Source of the DNA: Rhodocaloribacter litoris
Lineage (GTDB): Bacteria > Bacteroidota > Rhodothermia > Rhodothermales > ISCAR-4553
Assembly: GCF_011682235.2 (NCBI RefSeq)
Contig: NZ_CP076718.1
Coordinates: 3,081,868-3,145,867 of the forward strand
Reading direction: 5' to 3'
DNA length: 64,000 bases
The notes beneath the pieces are model-generated. The model was not told where the DNA came from. It did not search any database and worked only from the letters and a program-made list of their open reading frames with translations. Made by a program: the position numbers and the translations under genes. Numbering within the stretch: the stretch's first letter is position 1; each line of letters begins with the position of its first letter. This document shows, piece by piece, positions 16,209-25,967 of the stretch.

Positions 16209-16268
16209 GGCCCCGTACCGCTCGTTTTACAGCTATGGGCCCGGGAGGAGGTCGGAGCGCTCGCGCCC

Positions 16269-16454
16269 TCAAAGATTGGGCTTCTTCCGGGGCACCTCTG
16301 GCCGGCCATTCTTGCCGTCGGTAGGTAAGACGACGGGGCGTGTGCTGGCGGGCCGTTTCCCCGAAGGAAAGGGGGGGCGCGGGCGTCTGCGCAACCAGGG
16401 CGAGGTGACCGCCCAGAGCCAGAAGCCGCTCAGCACCGTAATCACCCCCAGCAC
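16269..16454 (-). CDS. Possible small membrane peptide
   Basis: A 61-residue frame starting at GTG 16454 with one hydrophobic helix (LGVITVLSGFWLWAV) and a Pro/Arg-rich tail. No family is recognised and the start is not an ATG. It is the only coding signal in the 430 bp between mgs and the methyltransferase, and may be chance. Confidence 0.3.
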   Translation of the reverse strand: MLGVITVLSGFWLWAVTSPWLRRRPRPPFPSGKRPASTRPVVLPTDGKNGRPEVPRKKPNL

Positions 16455-16639
16455 GGACAGGGCCCGTAGCCCCCTTCGGGCAGGGCACGGCCTCCTAACG
16501 CCCCGGAGCCCGGACGGGTTCGTCCGGCCCGGTGATGGACGGTGCTATGCGTGCCCTGGCAAGGGGATCCGGAGAAAAGCGTTCCGTGCAGGTGTGCGAC
16601 GCTGCGAAGACATGCCGCGTGCTTGTTTTGGCCGCCGTC

Positions 16640-17881
16640 CTATCCTGGCTGTTTCTCCCCGCTGCCGGCTTTTTTGCTCCGGGTCTTTGGGGCGGCCTGT
16701 CCGGGCCGGGTGGTGCGGCGGGGCCGGTGCCAGGAGCCGTCCAGGCCGGCCTGCAGCCGGTAGCGGTGGATCATCGCATGCAGGTAGCGCTGCGAATAGT
16801 CGTAGCCGCGCAGGGCCACCGTGGTCGCGTAGTGCAGCACCCGGGCGATCCACAGCTTGAAGAGCAACTCTTCCCAGTCGTCGTCGCCGAAGACGAAGTG
16901 GTCCAGCAGCACCGCATAGGTGTCCATCCAGGTTGTCTCGTCCATGAAGGCGAAGCGCGGGTATTGCCGGTTCTTCACCATCTCCTGGCGTACGGGCCGG
17001 GGGAAGCGTTCCAGGAGCTCCTCCTGGCGGGGCGTCCAGTGTTCGCCGAGCAGGCCCAGCGTGCCCTCCAGGTCGAAGCCGAGCTTTTCGGTGATGCCGT
17101 TCGGGACGACGTCGGGGTGTTCGACCCGGTGCAGGGCTTCTTTCGTGATGGCCTCGCCCCGGAGGTTTTGCAGGGCGGCAAAGCATTCCACCAGCATCGT
17201 GCGCAGGTCGGTCAGCTTGCCGTAGAGCTTGTGTGCCTTGCCCTGCGGCATGTACGTTTCGTAGGTCCGGAAGCCGTGCTGGACGCACGAGAAGGTGTAG
17301 AGGGTGTCGATGCCCCAGTCGCTCTGGGCCTGGACGCGCTCGTCCTGTACGAGGGCCTCGGCCACTTCCCGCGTGAAGAGCAACTCGCCGCCGAGGGGCT
17401 GTTCGATCCAGGAGAGCCCGGTGTGAGGCCACAGCAGCGCAAAGCCGGTGCGGGTGATCATCCACGTGATCATGGCATCGGTGCGGGCGCGGGGGAAGTA
17501 GTGGCGCACCACGGAGAAGCCGAAGTCGGCTGCCTCTTCGGCCTTGGTGATCCAGTCCGCCCCGAAGCTGGTGATGTCGGCATCGTAGAAATGGATGCGC
17601 TCGTCCTCACACGCTTCGAGGAAGTAGCGCAGGGCGGTGTTCATCCCGTCGCCCTTGCCCGAACGCCTGTTGCCGATGCGGTCCTGCAAAAGCAGCTCGA
17701 CGCGCGTGCCGGTCTTCATGTGGACCTCCGGGGCCGCCGCCGCGACCGCCCGGTAGGTCGCCTCCTTCTCCACGCCGACGCACAGCACCTGCCGCACGCG
17801 GGGATGGGCCGCGGCCGTGTAGATGTTCCGGATGAGCACCTCGGGGTTTTCGACTTTGAAGGGGAAGCAAACCAGACTCAT
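16640..17881 (-). CDS. mgs: Mannosylglycerate synthase (GT78)
   Basis: A 413-residue retaining glycosyltransferase that joins GDP-mannose to D-glycerate in one step, giving the compatible solute mannosylglycerate. The sequence matches my memory of the Rhodothermus marinus enzyme closely: MSLV-FPFK start, GKGDGMNTALRYFLE, the metal-binding DAD at residues 100-102 in HFYDADITSFG, DAMITWMITRTGFALLWPHT, and DWGIDTLYTF. The C-terminal about 25 residues are Arg/Pro-rich and unlike the homologue. It stands alone with no phosphatase or two-step synthase nearby, as expected for the single-step route. Its presence points to adaptation to heat and salt. Next upstream is the PorU-like gene, 140 bp away. 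Confidence 0.95.
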   Translation of the reverse strand: MSLVCFPFKVENPEVLIRNIYTAAAHPRVRQVLCVGVEKEATYRAVAAAAPEVHMKTGTRVELLLQDRIGNRRSGKGDGMNTALRYFLEACEDERIHFYDADITSFGADWITKAEEAADFGFSVVRHYFPRARTDAMITWMITRTGFALLWPHTGLSWIEQPLGGELLFTREVAEALVQDERVQAQSDWGIDTLYTFSCVQHGFRTYETYMPQGKAHKLYGKLTDLRTMLVECFAALQNLRGEAITKEALHRVEHPDVVPNGITEKLGFDLEGTLGLLGEHWTPRQEELLERFPRPVRQEMVKNRQYPRFAFMDETTWMDTYAVLLDHFVFGDDDWEELLFKLWIARVLHYATTVALRGYDYSQRYLHAMIHRYRLQAGLDGSWHRPRRTTRPGQAAPKTRSKKAGSGEKQPG

Positions 17882-17966
17882 ATCGGCTTCTCGTCTTGAG
17901 ACTCACGACTTCGTGACGGAACGGGCTCCCGTGTTGCGATAAGTGTTTTCTGCACAATCGCTTGGG

Positions 17967-17987
17967 AAAAGGCCTCGTTTGCGGCCT
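17967..17987 (-). terminator. Weak hairpin after the PorU-like gene
   Basis: Reading leftward, AGGCC and GGCCT flank an 8-nt loop and are followed by TTT, about 35 bp beyond the stop of the PorU-like gene. The stem is only 5 bp, so the call is tentative. Confidence 0.35.
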
Positions 17988-18021
17988 CGCGCAAGAAGCA
18001 TGCCGCCGGGGGCAACGTCTT

Positions 18022-21000
18022 TCAACGAATCACGACGACCTTTTCGACCCGGGCGGCTTCGTTGAGCAGGTCGCCGCCGTCGCGGGTGCGGGCGAAGACG
18101 CGGTAGAGGTAGACGCCGGTCGCCACGGGGTCGCCGTCGGCGTCGGTGCCGTCCCACCGCACCTTGTTCCACCCGATGCGCAGGCTGCCGCCCTCGAGCA
18201 GGGCCGGGTTCTCGATCAGGTCGAACTCGCGGAGGAGCCGGCCGGTGATCGTGTAGAGGCGGAGGCGGAAGTCTTCGATGCGTGCGGCATCGGGCCCGAT
18301 GAGGCGAAAAGCGAAGACGGTGAAGTTGTTCATCGGGTTGGGGTACGGGTATACCGGTTCGATGCGCAGGTCGGTCGCCGTGCGGAAGTGCACCTGGTAG
18401 GGGCTGCCTTCGGCCTCGTTGCCCGAGCCGTCGCGGACGTGGACGACGAGCGTGTGGGTGGAGTCGCTGCCGCTGAAGTCGGGCTGGAAACGCAGGCGCA
18501 GCTCGTTGTCGTTGCGTTTGCCGGCGAGCCGGTCGAACGGGATGCGGCGGTCGTCGAGCGTCACGGTGACGACGGTGGTGTCGCCCTGAAGGGGGATGAA
18601 CGGGTTGTCGTCGCGGACGGTGATCTCGATGGTCGGGCGGGCGGGCACGAACGGGAGGGCCGGATCCTGCAGGTTGACGACGGGGTCGGGATCGTGGGGG
18701 TAGGCGATGCCGTCGATGAGCACGTCGAACGAGGGGGGGGTGGCGTCCCGGCGGACGACGAAGGGGGTGCGCAGGAGGTTGTTGAAGACGGCCTGTTCGG
18801 GGCGTTCGGGCTGCCGGAGTACGAGCTGGAGCCGGTGGGTTCCGACCCGGCCGCGTGTCGGCAGGGTGAAGGTGGAGGAGGCGGCCTCGACCAGGTTGCG
18901 CAGGGTGTCGGTATGGACGCGGGTGGTCTCGTTGGCAGGGTCGATGACGAGGTAGTCGAGCAGGGCCGTTTCGGCGGGGGTTGCGCTCAGGTTGCGGGCC
19001 GTCACGCCGATCTCCAGGGGGGCGCCTTCGAGCAGGGTGTCGGCCGAGAGGGTGAGCGTGGCCGGGTCGAGGGCGAGCTCGGGCACGGCGTCGTAGCCGA
19101 CGTACCAGCGGGTGAGCTGGGGGGTGGTCCGGGCGGTGGTGTCGGCCAGCGTGGCGCGCAGGCGGATGAAGGGATGGCGGCGGGCATCGAGGGCCGAAAG
19201 GTCCACCGTACCGGGGATCATCCGGTCGTCGATCAACACCTCGGCGCCGTCGGCCGAGAGCACGGCCACGCGGACCGTACCGCTCGTTCCGGTGTCGGCC
19301 GCCCAGCCGAGCGTGTGCCATGCCTGGGCCGGGCCGATGGGCGGGGAGAGGGTCGTACCCTCGCCGAACCGGAACGTGAGCTCGACGGCCTGCATGATCT
19401 CGTGCCGGCCGTCGTCCGGCGGGGCCACCCATTCGAGCGTGAAGGCCGGATCATCGACCCGGGAGATCATGATCCAGAGGTGCCGGTACGTGAGTGTGTC
19501 GATGGCCGTGCTGCCCAGGGCCCGGAAGACGGCTTTGACGCTGTCCGGGATGACGGTGACGCCGTCCCGGTTGCCCTTGTGTCGGGTGCGGGCGAGCACG
19601 TAGTCCCCCGGCCGGGCCAGGGCGGCCACGGCCTGGAGCTCGGCGAAGGCGGCGGCCGGGTCCTCGAAGTTGTTCGGATAGGTGGGCATCGAGCCGTGGC
19701 CCCGGACGGCGCCGGTGCCCCCGTCGAGCACGAGCAGGCCGAAGCCCAGCTGGTTGCGTTCGTAGAGCTCGCTGTTGACCACGAACTGCCCGTTGTACAC
19801 CTCGGGGCCGCCGTCCCGGGAGCTGGCGGCGCTGACCTCCATCGCGTAGGTTTTGAACCGCCAGGCCGTGCCGGTGTGTTCGAGGAAGGGGCTCTGGGTG
19901 TTTTCCCGGAAGAGGGGGCCTTGCTGGAGCCATCCCGTCTGGCCCAGCGCGGTGTCCACGGTGAGGATCCCCGTCTTCCAGTTTTCGGCCTGATCGGGCT
20001 GGTCGATGCGGGCTCGCCAGTAATAGGTGGTGCCGTCGGTGAGGCCGTCCGGCTGCCAGGTGGCCGCCAGGCGGGCCGGCGGGGTACGATGTACGCGCAG
20101 GGCGGGCGTGTCGAACGTGGGGGCGACGTCGAGCTGGAAGAGGACGGGTTGCGGCATCGGGTCGGCCAGGCTCACGCGCAGCGTCGGGGAGGGGGTGGGC
20201 ACCAGCCCGAAGGCACCCGGCTCGACGAGCGAGAGGCCGGTCGAGAACACCACCTGGGTGCGTTCGGCGACGTTGTTGGTTTCGTCTTCCTCGGCGTAGG
20301 CGTCCGGCGGGTCCAGCGTCGCGCGGAGGCGGTGCTCGCCGGGGCTGTCGGCATCGAGGGGGATCGTGAAGGCGGCGACGTGTTCGAGGCCGAAGGGGGG
20401 CAGCCGCTGCACGTGCCGGGTCGTGGCGCCGCCGGGCGCGGTGTGCAGCAGTTCGAGGTCCACGCTGTCGGCCGGGAGGAGGCCGTAGTTGCGGGCACGG
20501 ACGGTGACGGTCAGCGCCGAGTCGGCCGGGATGGGAGCCTCGGGCGTGACGAGCAGGGCGGCCGGGGTGAGGGTGAAGTCGGGGCGGGTGGGCAGGGACA
20601 GGCGCGTGGCCGGGTCGCCGATGAGGCCGTACTGCAGCACATGCTTGACGGCGAGCGGGTCCCGGCGGGTGAGGCTGTACCGGCGCTTGGCTTCCTGGAG
20701 GGCGAGGCCGAGCGTGCGGAGCGTGTCCACGAAGACGCTGCGGTGGATCTCGTCGCTGAGCTGGGCCGAGGCCAGGATGGTGCCGCTGGAGGAGGCGCCC
20801 CAGTGGGCGATGCTGCCGTTGCGCGTCTCGAGGACGAGTTGCTCGCTGAAGCTGAGCAGGTCGCTACCGGCACCGGTGCCGGTGGCGAAGTCACCGGTGA
20901 AGCATCCGAGCGAGAGGACCACCGGGAGGCGGTCGGCATTGTCGAAGGTGCGGGGCGGGGCGGTGACGATCTCCCAGGTCTGCGCCGCCGAGTGACCGAA

Positions 21001-22971
21001 GTACGTCACCCAGGAGGCGCCGTTGCGGAAGGCCACCTGGAGCGAGTCCCGGAACGTGGGGTCGAGCGGCTCGCTTGCGTTCTTGAAGAAGTGGAGCGTG
21101 TCCAGGGCGGCGGGGGTGTGGTGGACCGTCCGGCTCCATTCGAGGGCGAAACTCTGGAGGGTGCTCTGTTCGAGGGCGCTGGTGCCGCCGACGAGGAACA
21201 GGGCCCGTTTTTGCCAGGCCGCCAGGGGCCGGCTCTCGTAGTGGGCGAGCTTTTCGACGAACAGGAAGCCGGTGTCGTTGTCGCGCAGGGGCAGGCGGCC
21301 GACGGCCAGCCGTTCGGTGTAGTCGTCGAGGCCGTCCTGCTGCATGGCGAACCAGCCGTCCGAGGCGGCGTGGCCGAAGGAGGGCACTTCCCAGCCCGGT
21401 CGGGGGCGGGTGCGGTTCGGGTAAAGGGCGTCCCCCCAGAGGACGAGGAAGCGGGGGGGCGTGGCCCACGCCTGTGTGGTGCGGACGAAACGGCGCAGGG
21501 CCAGGGGAGTCGGCCGGCCGTAGTCGAACTGGTCGAAGACGTCCTGCACATCGACGATCACGACGGTGTGGTTGCCGCCCTCCGGCCCGCTGCGGTAGGC
21601 GGCCAGGGCTTCCGCCGAGGCCCACAGGACCGGGGTCGTGACGATCACGTAGTCGGCTTCGCTGGCGGGGTTGGCCCAGTCGCTGGGCGTGTCCGGGTGC
21701 AGCCGGGCCGGGGTTCGGAAGCCCGTCGCTCCCACGGCCCAGTAGCGGGCCGCCCCCGGCGGGGCATCCTCCACCGTGACGCTCCCCCCGGCCGCCGTGC
21801 GTGCGAAGGCGGCACCGTGCGCGGGGGCGAACACCCATACGGGCCCGTCCGAGAACCCCGACAGCGTGAAACGGTAAGTCCCCCCTTCCGGCACGGCAAA
21901 CGACAGGCGGTTCGCCGAAGCCGTCAGCGAGCGGGTGTAGACAACCTCGATCCAGTCCAGCAGCACCCGGTTGACGGGGGTGTTGTCGAAGTCGTTGGTG
22001 GAGGTGAGCCGGACGGCGAGGTTGCCGTCGGCGGGGAGGCGGTCCTGCGGGACGGACGCCGTGAGCGTGGCGAAGGCCGTTCCGCTCCAGGAGGCCGTGT
22101 CGACGGGGACGAACGTGGTCGTCGAGCCCTCACGCAGGCGCAGGCTGAGGATCACGCGGTGCGGTGTGCTGGTCTCGGCGTTGAGTTGCACGCGCACCCG
22201 GAGGGTGTCGGGGGTGCCGGGGGCGGGGGCGGTCAGGATGGCGTCGTACGTGCGGGTGATCGGGTTGCCCGAGGTGTGCGCGAACCGATCCCAGTAGTAG
22301 CCCTCGCCGCGGGTGTAGAGCGGGTTGCCCGTGGCAAAGGGGTCGCCGAAGAAGTAGAGCGCGTCTTCTTCGAGGTGCAGGGTGTCCCGGGCGGTGGTGC
22401 GTGCGAGCCCGCCCGTCGCCCCGGGTGTGGCGTAGCGCAGGCCGGGCGGTCCGTTCCAGGTCAGCCAGTAGTAGGTCGTGTCCGTGTAGAGGCTGAAGAA
22501 GGTGCTGCTCTGGAACGTGTCCTCGTAGTTGTAGGCCCATGCCTCGTCGTCGCCCCGGTTGCGGCGGCCCACGAAGGCCAGGAAGTCGCCGGGCTGCATG
22601 GTTCCGGCGGTGCCTTCGTAGTGGAGCGGCACCTCCCGGCCGTTCTCAAAGAGCCGAAACGTCGCCGGGTCGATGCCGGCCAGGGAAAGGCCTGCCGCTG
22701 CGAGGTCCTGTCCCGTCAACCGGTAGACCCCGTCTTCCACGACACCGACCTTGAGGTAGGGCCGGTCGGGATGGTACCAGGCGGGGTCGAAGGCGTCGGT
22801 CTGCGCCCGGGCGGCCGGGCCGGCGGCTGCCGCCAGCAACCAGAGCCCCGCATACCACAGGCCGCGTAGCACCGCACGGTGTGCGGTGCGGGCGGGTTCC
22901 CGATGGGCTGCGGGCCGGGGGAAGCGGCGGGCGCCCGCCGCGGGAGCATCCGGTGCGGGAGGCAGGATCAT
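18022..22971 (-). CDS. porU: PorU-like C25 cysteine protease of the type IX secretion system
   Basis: A 1649-residue secreted protein. A long N-terminal region with a signal helix (about residues 37-56, ending ARAQ) precedes a beta-rich domain and a gingipain-type C25 protease domain with the catalytic His in YFGHSA (about 658) and Cys in LSLGCFTGD (about 688). After it come two CARDB-like adhesion modules (ending near DETNNVAERT and FNNLLRTP), further beta domains, and a C-terminal FlgD/T9SS-type domain (PYPNPMNN, WDGTDADGDPVATGVYLYR). PorU cleaves the sorting domain of T9SS cargo and attaches cargo to anionic lipopolysaccharide. The extra CARDB modules make it longer than PorU of Porphyromonas (about 1150 residues), so it could be a related C25 substrate instead. 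It follows sugar-priming genes at 99 bp. Confidence 0.75.
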   Translation of the reverse strand: MILPPAPDAPAAGARRFPRPAAHREPARTAHRAVLRGLWYAGLWLLAAAAGPAARAQTDAFDPAWYHPDRPYLKVGVVEDGVYRLTGQDLAAAGLSLAGIDPATFRLFENGREVPLHYEGTAGTMQPGDFLAFVGRRNRGDDEAWAYNYEDTFQSSTFFSLYTDTTYYWLTWNGPPGLRYATPGATGGLARTTARDTLHLEEDALYFFGDPFATGNPLYTRGEGYYWDRFAHTSGNPITRTYDAILTAPAPGTPDTLRVRVQLNAETSTPHRVILSLRLREGSTTTFVPVDTASWSGTAFATLTASVPQDRLPADGNLAVRLTSTNDFDNTPVNRVLLDWIEVVYTRSLTASANRLSFAVPEGGTYRFTLSGFSDGPVWVFAPAHGAAFARTAAGGSVTVEDAPPGAARYWAVGATGFRTPARLHPDTPSDWANPASEADYVIVTTPVLWASAEALAAYRSGPEGGNHTVVIVDVQDVFDQFDYGRPTPLALRRFVRTTQAWATPPRFLVLWGDALYPNRTRPRPGWEVPSFGHAASDGWFAMQQDGLDDYTERLAVGRLPLRDNDTGFLFVEKLAHYESRPLAAWQKRALFLVGGTSALEQSTLQSFALEWSRTVHHTPAALDTLHFFKNASEPLDPTFRDSLQVAFRNGASWVTYFGHSAAQTWEIVTAPPRTFDNADRLPVVLSLGCFTGDFATGTGAGSDLLSFSEQLVLETRNGSIAHWGASSSGTILASAQLSDEIHRSVFVDTLRTLGLALQEAKRRYSLTRRDPLAVKHVLQYGLIGDPATRLSLPTRPDFTLTPAALLVTPEAPIPADSALTVTVRARNYGLLPADSVDLELLHTAPGGATTRHVQRLPPFGLEHVAAFTIPLDADSPGEHRLRATLDPPDAYAEEDETNNVAERTQVVFSTGLSLVEPGAFGLVPTPSPTLRVSLADPMPQPVLFQLDVAPTFDTPALRVHRTPPARLAATWQPDGLTDGTTYYWRARIDQPDQAENWKTGILTVDTALGQTGWLQQGPLFRENTQSPFLEHTGTAWRFKTYAMEVSAASSRDGGPEVYNGQFVVNSELYERNQLGFGLLVLDGGTGAVRGHGSMPTYPNNFEDPAAAFAELQAVAALARPGDYVLARTRHKGNRDGVTVIPDSVKAVFRALGSTAIDTLTYRHLWIMISRVDDPAFTLEWVAPPDDGRHEIMQAVELTFRFGEGTTLSPPIGPAQAWHTLGWAADTGTSGTVRVAVLSADGAEVLIDDRMIPGTVDLSALDARRHPFIRLRATLADTTARTTPQLTRWYVGYDAVPELALDPATLTLSADTLLEGAPLEIGVTARNLSATPAETALLDYLVIDPANETTRVHTDTLRNLVEAASSTFTLPTRGRVGTHRLQLVLRQPERPEQAVFNNLLRTPFVVRRDATPPSFDVLIDGIAYPHDPDPVVNLQDPALPFVPARPTIEITVRDDNPFIPLQGDTTVVTVTLDDRRIPFDRLAGKRNDNELRLRFQPDFSGSDSTHTLVVHVRDGSGNEAEGSPYQVHFRTATDLRIEPVYPYPNPMNNFTVFAFRLIGPDAARIEDFRLRLYTITGRLLREFDLIENPALLEGGSLRIGWNKVRWDGTDADGDPVATGVYLYRVFARTRDGGDLLNEAARVEKVVVIR

Positions 22972-23070
22972 GGCGCGGTGGTGAAAGCGACCGGGGTGCC
23001 CGGTGATGCAGAGGGTATCGTCCCCGGCGGGTGCCGGTCAACTCCCGAACGTATTTTTGCCCCTGTGGGT

Positions 23071-24591
23071 TCAGCGAAGCGGCTCGTCGTGGGCGACGGG
23101 TTGCAGCGAATCCTGAAAGAGGGCCTTGCGCAGGACCTCGGTCTGGTTCTCTTCGGCCAGGTGCTGGAGATAGGCGAAGTAGGTGTCGAGTTCCGGGCGG
23201 CTGAACGGGGCCGGGCTGCGCAGGCCGATGATGCGGGGGTGCGGCGTCGGGACGGGGACCTCGTCGTCGGCGAAGAGCTGCTCGTGAAGCTTTTCGCCGG
23301 GGCGGATCCCCGTGAAGACGATGTCGATGGGACGGCCGGGGTTCGGGTTGAGCTGCCGGATCATGCGGCGGGCCAGGTCGACGATGCGGATCGGCTCGCC
23401 CATCTGCAGGGCAAAGACGGGGGCCTCGTCGAGCAGGAGGGTTTGCAGGATCAGGCAGGCCGCCTCCCGGGCCGTCATGAAGTAGCGGTCCATGTCCGGG
23501 TGGGTGACGGTCACCGGCCCCCCGGCGGCGATCTGTTCGGCGAAGCGGGGGGCGACGCTGCCCTGGCTGCCGAGCACGTTGCCGAAACGCACCGTCTTGC
23601 AGGTCATCGGCTTCCGGACGGTGCGCACGTACCATTCGGCCAGGCGTTTCGTGGCCCCCAGCACGCTGGACGGGGCAACGGCCTTGTCGGTCGAGATGAA
23701 GACGAACTGTTCCGTGCGGTAGGTCTCGCACAGCTGCACCAGGGCCAGCGTGGCCAGGGTGTTGTTGCGAAAGGCCTCGACGGGATGGCGTTCCATGAGG
23801 GGCACGTGCTTGTAGGCGGCGGCATGGAAGACGACGTCCGGGCGGAGCGAGGCGAAGAGGGTGCGCATCATCGGTTCGTCCCGCACGTCGGCGATGCGGA
23901 AGAGCAGGTCGCCCTCGAAAGGCTGCCCGCGCAGCGCGTTCTCGAGCTGGAAGAGGTTGTACTCGCTCACGTCGACGAGAACCAGCCGGAAGGGGCGCAG
24001 GGTGATCAGCTGGCGTACCAGTTCCGAGCCCACCGAGCCGCCGGCCCCGGTCACGAGCACGGTGCGGCCGGCGAGGTAGTCGCTCAGCGCCGTGCGGTCG
24101 ATCTCGATTGACGGGCGGTCCAGCAGGGTCTCGTAGATCCGGGGGGGCGGGGCGGCCGGGTGGGGGGGGCGGGGGCGGTGGCCGCGCTCGGCGACGTAGC
24201 GCAGCACCGCCCGCAGGCCGAGCACGCCGATGATGGCGAACATGCAGTGGGCGGCCGTCACGCTGCGCGGCGGTATCTGGTCCGGATCGACGAGGTAGAT
24301 CAGCGTCAGCGATGCCGCCCAGCCGATGAACAGGCCCGCGGCGGTCTTCAGAAAGGTATCCAGGTGCATCGCCCGCAGGGGGACGCGGTACAGCCCGCTC
24401 AACCCGAGGGCCGTCAGGTAGACGGGCAGGGTCAGCAGCAGCGTGGTCCGCCACGGCGGGGCGAGGGGGAAAAGATACCAGTCGTTCAGCCGTAGCTTGA
24501 GTGCGCCCACGAAGGCCAGGTAAAGCAGGGCCGCATCGGCCAGGAGGAACGCCAGGATGCCGGCGAGGCGACGGGAAGACGAGAAGGCCAT
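23071..24591 (-). CDS. FlaA1/PglF/CapD-like nucleotide-sugar 4,6-dehydratase
   Basis: A 506-residue membrane-anchored SDR. Four N-terminal helices (about residues 8-120) lead to a Rossmann domain with TGAGGSVGSEL (about residues 184-194), the acidic VDVSEYN, the signature HAAAYKHVPLME and the catalytic stretch STDKAVAPSSVLGATK. This is the layout of UDP-GlcNAc 4,6-dehydratases such as PglF and WbpM. Together with the aminotransferase, acetyltransferase and phosphoglycosyl transferase encoded just upstream it would make and load a UDP-diacetamido-trideoxy sugar. ATG 24591 gives the typical N-terminus. Confidence 0.85.
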   Translation of the reverse strand: MAFSSSRRLAGILAFLLADAALLYLAFVGALKLRLNDWYLFPLAPPWRTTLLLTLPVYLTALGLSGLYRVPLRAMHLDTFLKTAAGLFIGWAASLTLIYLVDPDQIPPRSVTAAHCMFAIIGVLGLRAVLRYVAERGHRPRPPHPAAPPPRIYETLLDRPSIEIDRTALSDYLAGRTVLVTGAGGSVGSELVRQLITLRPFRLVLVDVSEYNLFQLENALRGQPFEGDLLFRIADVRDEPMMRTLFASLRPDVVFHAAAYKHVPLMERHPVEAFRNNTLATLALVQLCETYRTEQFVFISTDKAVAPSSVLGATKRLAEWYVRTVRKPMTCKTVRFGNVLGSQGSVAPRFAEQIAAGGPVTVTHPDMDRYFMTAREAACLILQTLLLDEAPVFALQMGEPIRIVDLARRMIRQLNPNPGRPIDIVFTGIRPGEKLHEQLFADDEVPVPTPHPRIIGLRSPAPFSRPELDTYFAYLQHLAEENQTEVLRKALFQDSLQPVAHDEPLR

Positions 24592-24712
24592 AGACCGATG
24601 GCGCGGTTTCGGGTTTCGACGGTTCCGGCGACCGGCGCTTTGCGGGACACCGGGGACACCGGCAAGGTACGCCTTTGCGCTCAACCGATCCGTGCGCACG
24701 TTGTACGTGGAG

Positions 24713-25951
24713 TCATGGTCCGTGTTCGGGCGATTCCGGCGCGCGGTACGGGGAAGTCTGGACGGTGTGCGCGAGGAGGGTTTCGAACTGCCGGGCGAGC
24801 GCCGTGCGGTCGAACAGGTTGCGGGCGACCGTGCGGCCCCGGCGGCCCGCCTCGGCCAGGGCGGCGGGGTCGGCCAGGGCCGTCTCGATCGTTCGGGCGA
24901 GCGCGGCGGGGTCCGAGGGCGGGGCGTACCACCCGCACCCGTGTTCCTCGACGAGGCGCTTCGTCCAGCCCGGGTTGGTGACGATGACCGGTGTGGCGGC
25001 GCCCAGGCTGTCGCAGAGCTTGGCCGGAGCGTTGGCCGCGAGCACGGGCCGGTCCAGGAAAGATACGACGGAGAGGTCGGCCAGTCGAAACCAGCCGAGC
25101 ATGCGGTGGCGGGGCTGGGGCGGCAGGTGGAGCAGGTGCCCGTGGCGCCGGGCGGCGGCCGCCACGTCGTCCGCGTGATAGCCGTGCCCGGTGAAGACGA
25201 AGCGCAGGTCGTCCCGGGGGGCGAGGCGGGCGGCGGCCTCCAGGAGTGCCGGCAGGTCGTTGGCCCGCCCGAAGGACCCGGCATAGAGGACCACGCGTCG
25301 TCCTTCGAGGCCGTGCGCGCGACGCAGCGCGGCAAGGTCTTCGTCCGTCCAGGCGTCGAGCAGGTCGAAGTCGGTGCCCTGGTGGATCGTGGTCACCCGG
25401 CCGGGCGGCACCCCGCAGGCGCGGACGTGCCCGGCCATGTCCGGGGAGAGGGTGACGACGTGGGCCGCCGCGTCGTACAGGCGGCGCTCCATCGCGTAGA
25501 GGCGTTGCCGCAGCCGGGGCGAGCGGATGGCCCCCATCTGCACGGGAAAGTCCGGCCAGAGGTCGCGTACCTCGAAGACCCAGGGGATGCCGCGCAGGCG
25601 GGCGACGGTAGCCGCCGCCCAGGCCGCCGTCAGCGGGGTCGAGGATCCCAGGATGACGTCGGGGCGCGGGATCGAGAGGCCCCGGACCACCGCCTTCGCC
25701 GCATACCGGGCGAAGGCGAGGGTGCGGCGCCCGGCCTCCATCGTGTTGTCGTAGGGCACGTCGAGCGCGTGCAGCACGACGCCCTCCGGCACCCAGTCGA
25801 ACCGGTGGGAGAGGCGCCGGTCCTGCCACAGGCGTGTGGTGATGAGGGTGATCGTATGCCGCTGCGCCCATTCCCGGATGAAGGCGTAGTGCCGCCCGCC
25901 GAGCGGGCAGTCCGGGTTGTGGTAATACTGGAAGAAGACGGCGAGGTGCAT
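24713..25951 (-). CDS. GT4 family glycosyltransferase (WbuB-like)
   Basis: A 412-residue GT-B fold enzyme. The N-terminus MHLAVFFQYYHNPDCPLGGR resembles WbuB-type transferases; RDLWPDFP (about residue 140), GRANDLPALLEAAARL and the donor-site region around LVEEHGCGWYAPPSDP are the usual conserved points. It likely adds the second sugar onto the lipid-linked diacetamido sugar made by the neighbouring genes. It starts at ATG 25951, 16 bp after the acetyltransferase stop; a longer upstream open frame overlaps that gene antisense-free but has no family signal. Confidence 0.85.
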   Translation of the reverse strand: MHLAVFFQYYHNPDCPLGGRHYAFIREWAQRHTITLITTRLWQDRRLSHRFDWVPEGVVLHALDVPYDNTMEAGRRTLAFARYAAKAVVRGLSIPRPDVILGSSTPLTAAWAAATVARLRGIPWVFEVRDLWPDFPVQMGAIRSPRLRQRLYAMERRLYDAAAHVVTLSPDMAGHVRACGVPPGRVTTIHQGTDFDLLDAWTDEDLAALRRAHGLEGRRVVLYAGSFGRANDLPALLEAAARLAPRDDLRFVFTGHGYHADDVAAAARRHGHLLHLPPQPRHRMLGWFRLADLSVVSFLDRPVLAANAPAKLCDSLGAATPVIVTNPGWTKRLVEEHGCGWYAPPSDPAALARTIETALADPAALAEAGRRGRTVARNLFDRTALARQFETLLAHTVQTSPYRAPESPEHGP

Positions 25952-25967
25952 GGGTGGCAGGCGCAGG

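Noticed and set aside
17962-22869. Very long open frame on the plus strand opposite the PorU-like gene
   Set aside because: It is an antisense shadow produced by the high GC and G/C third positions; its product is low-complexity Gly/Val/Glu/Arg without motifs, while the minus strand shows a complete signal peptide, C25 protease and sorting domain.
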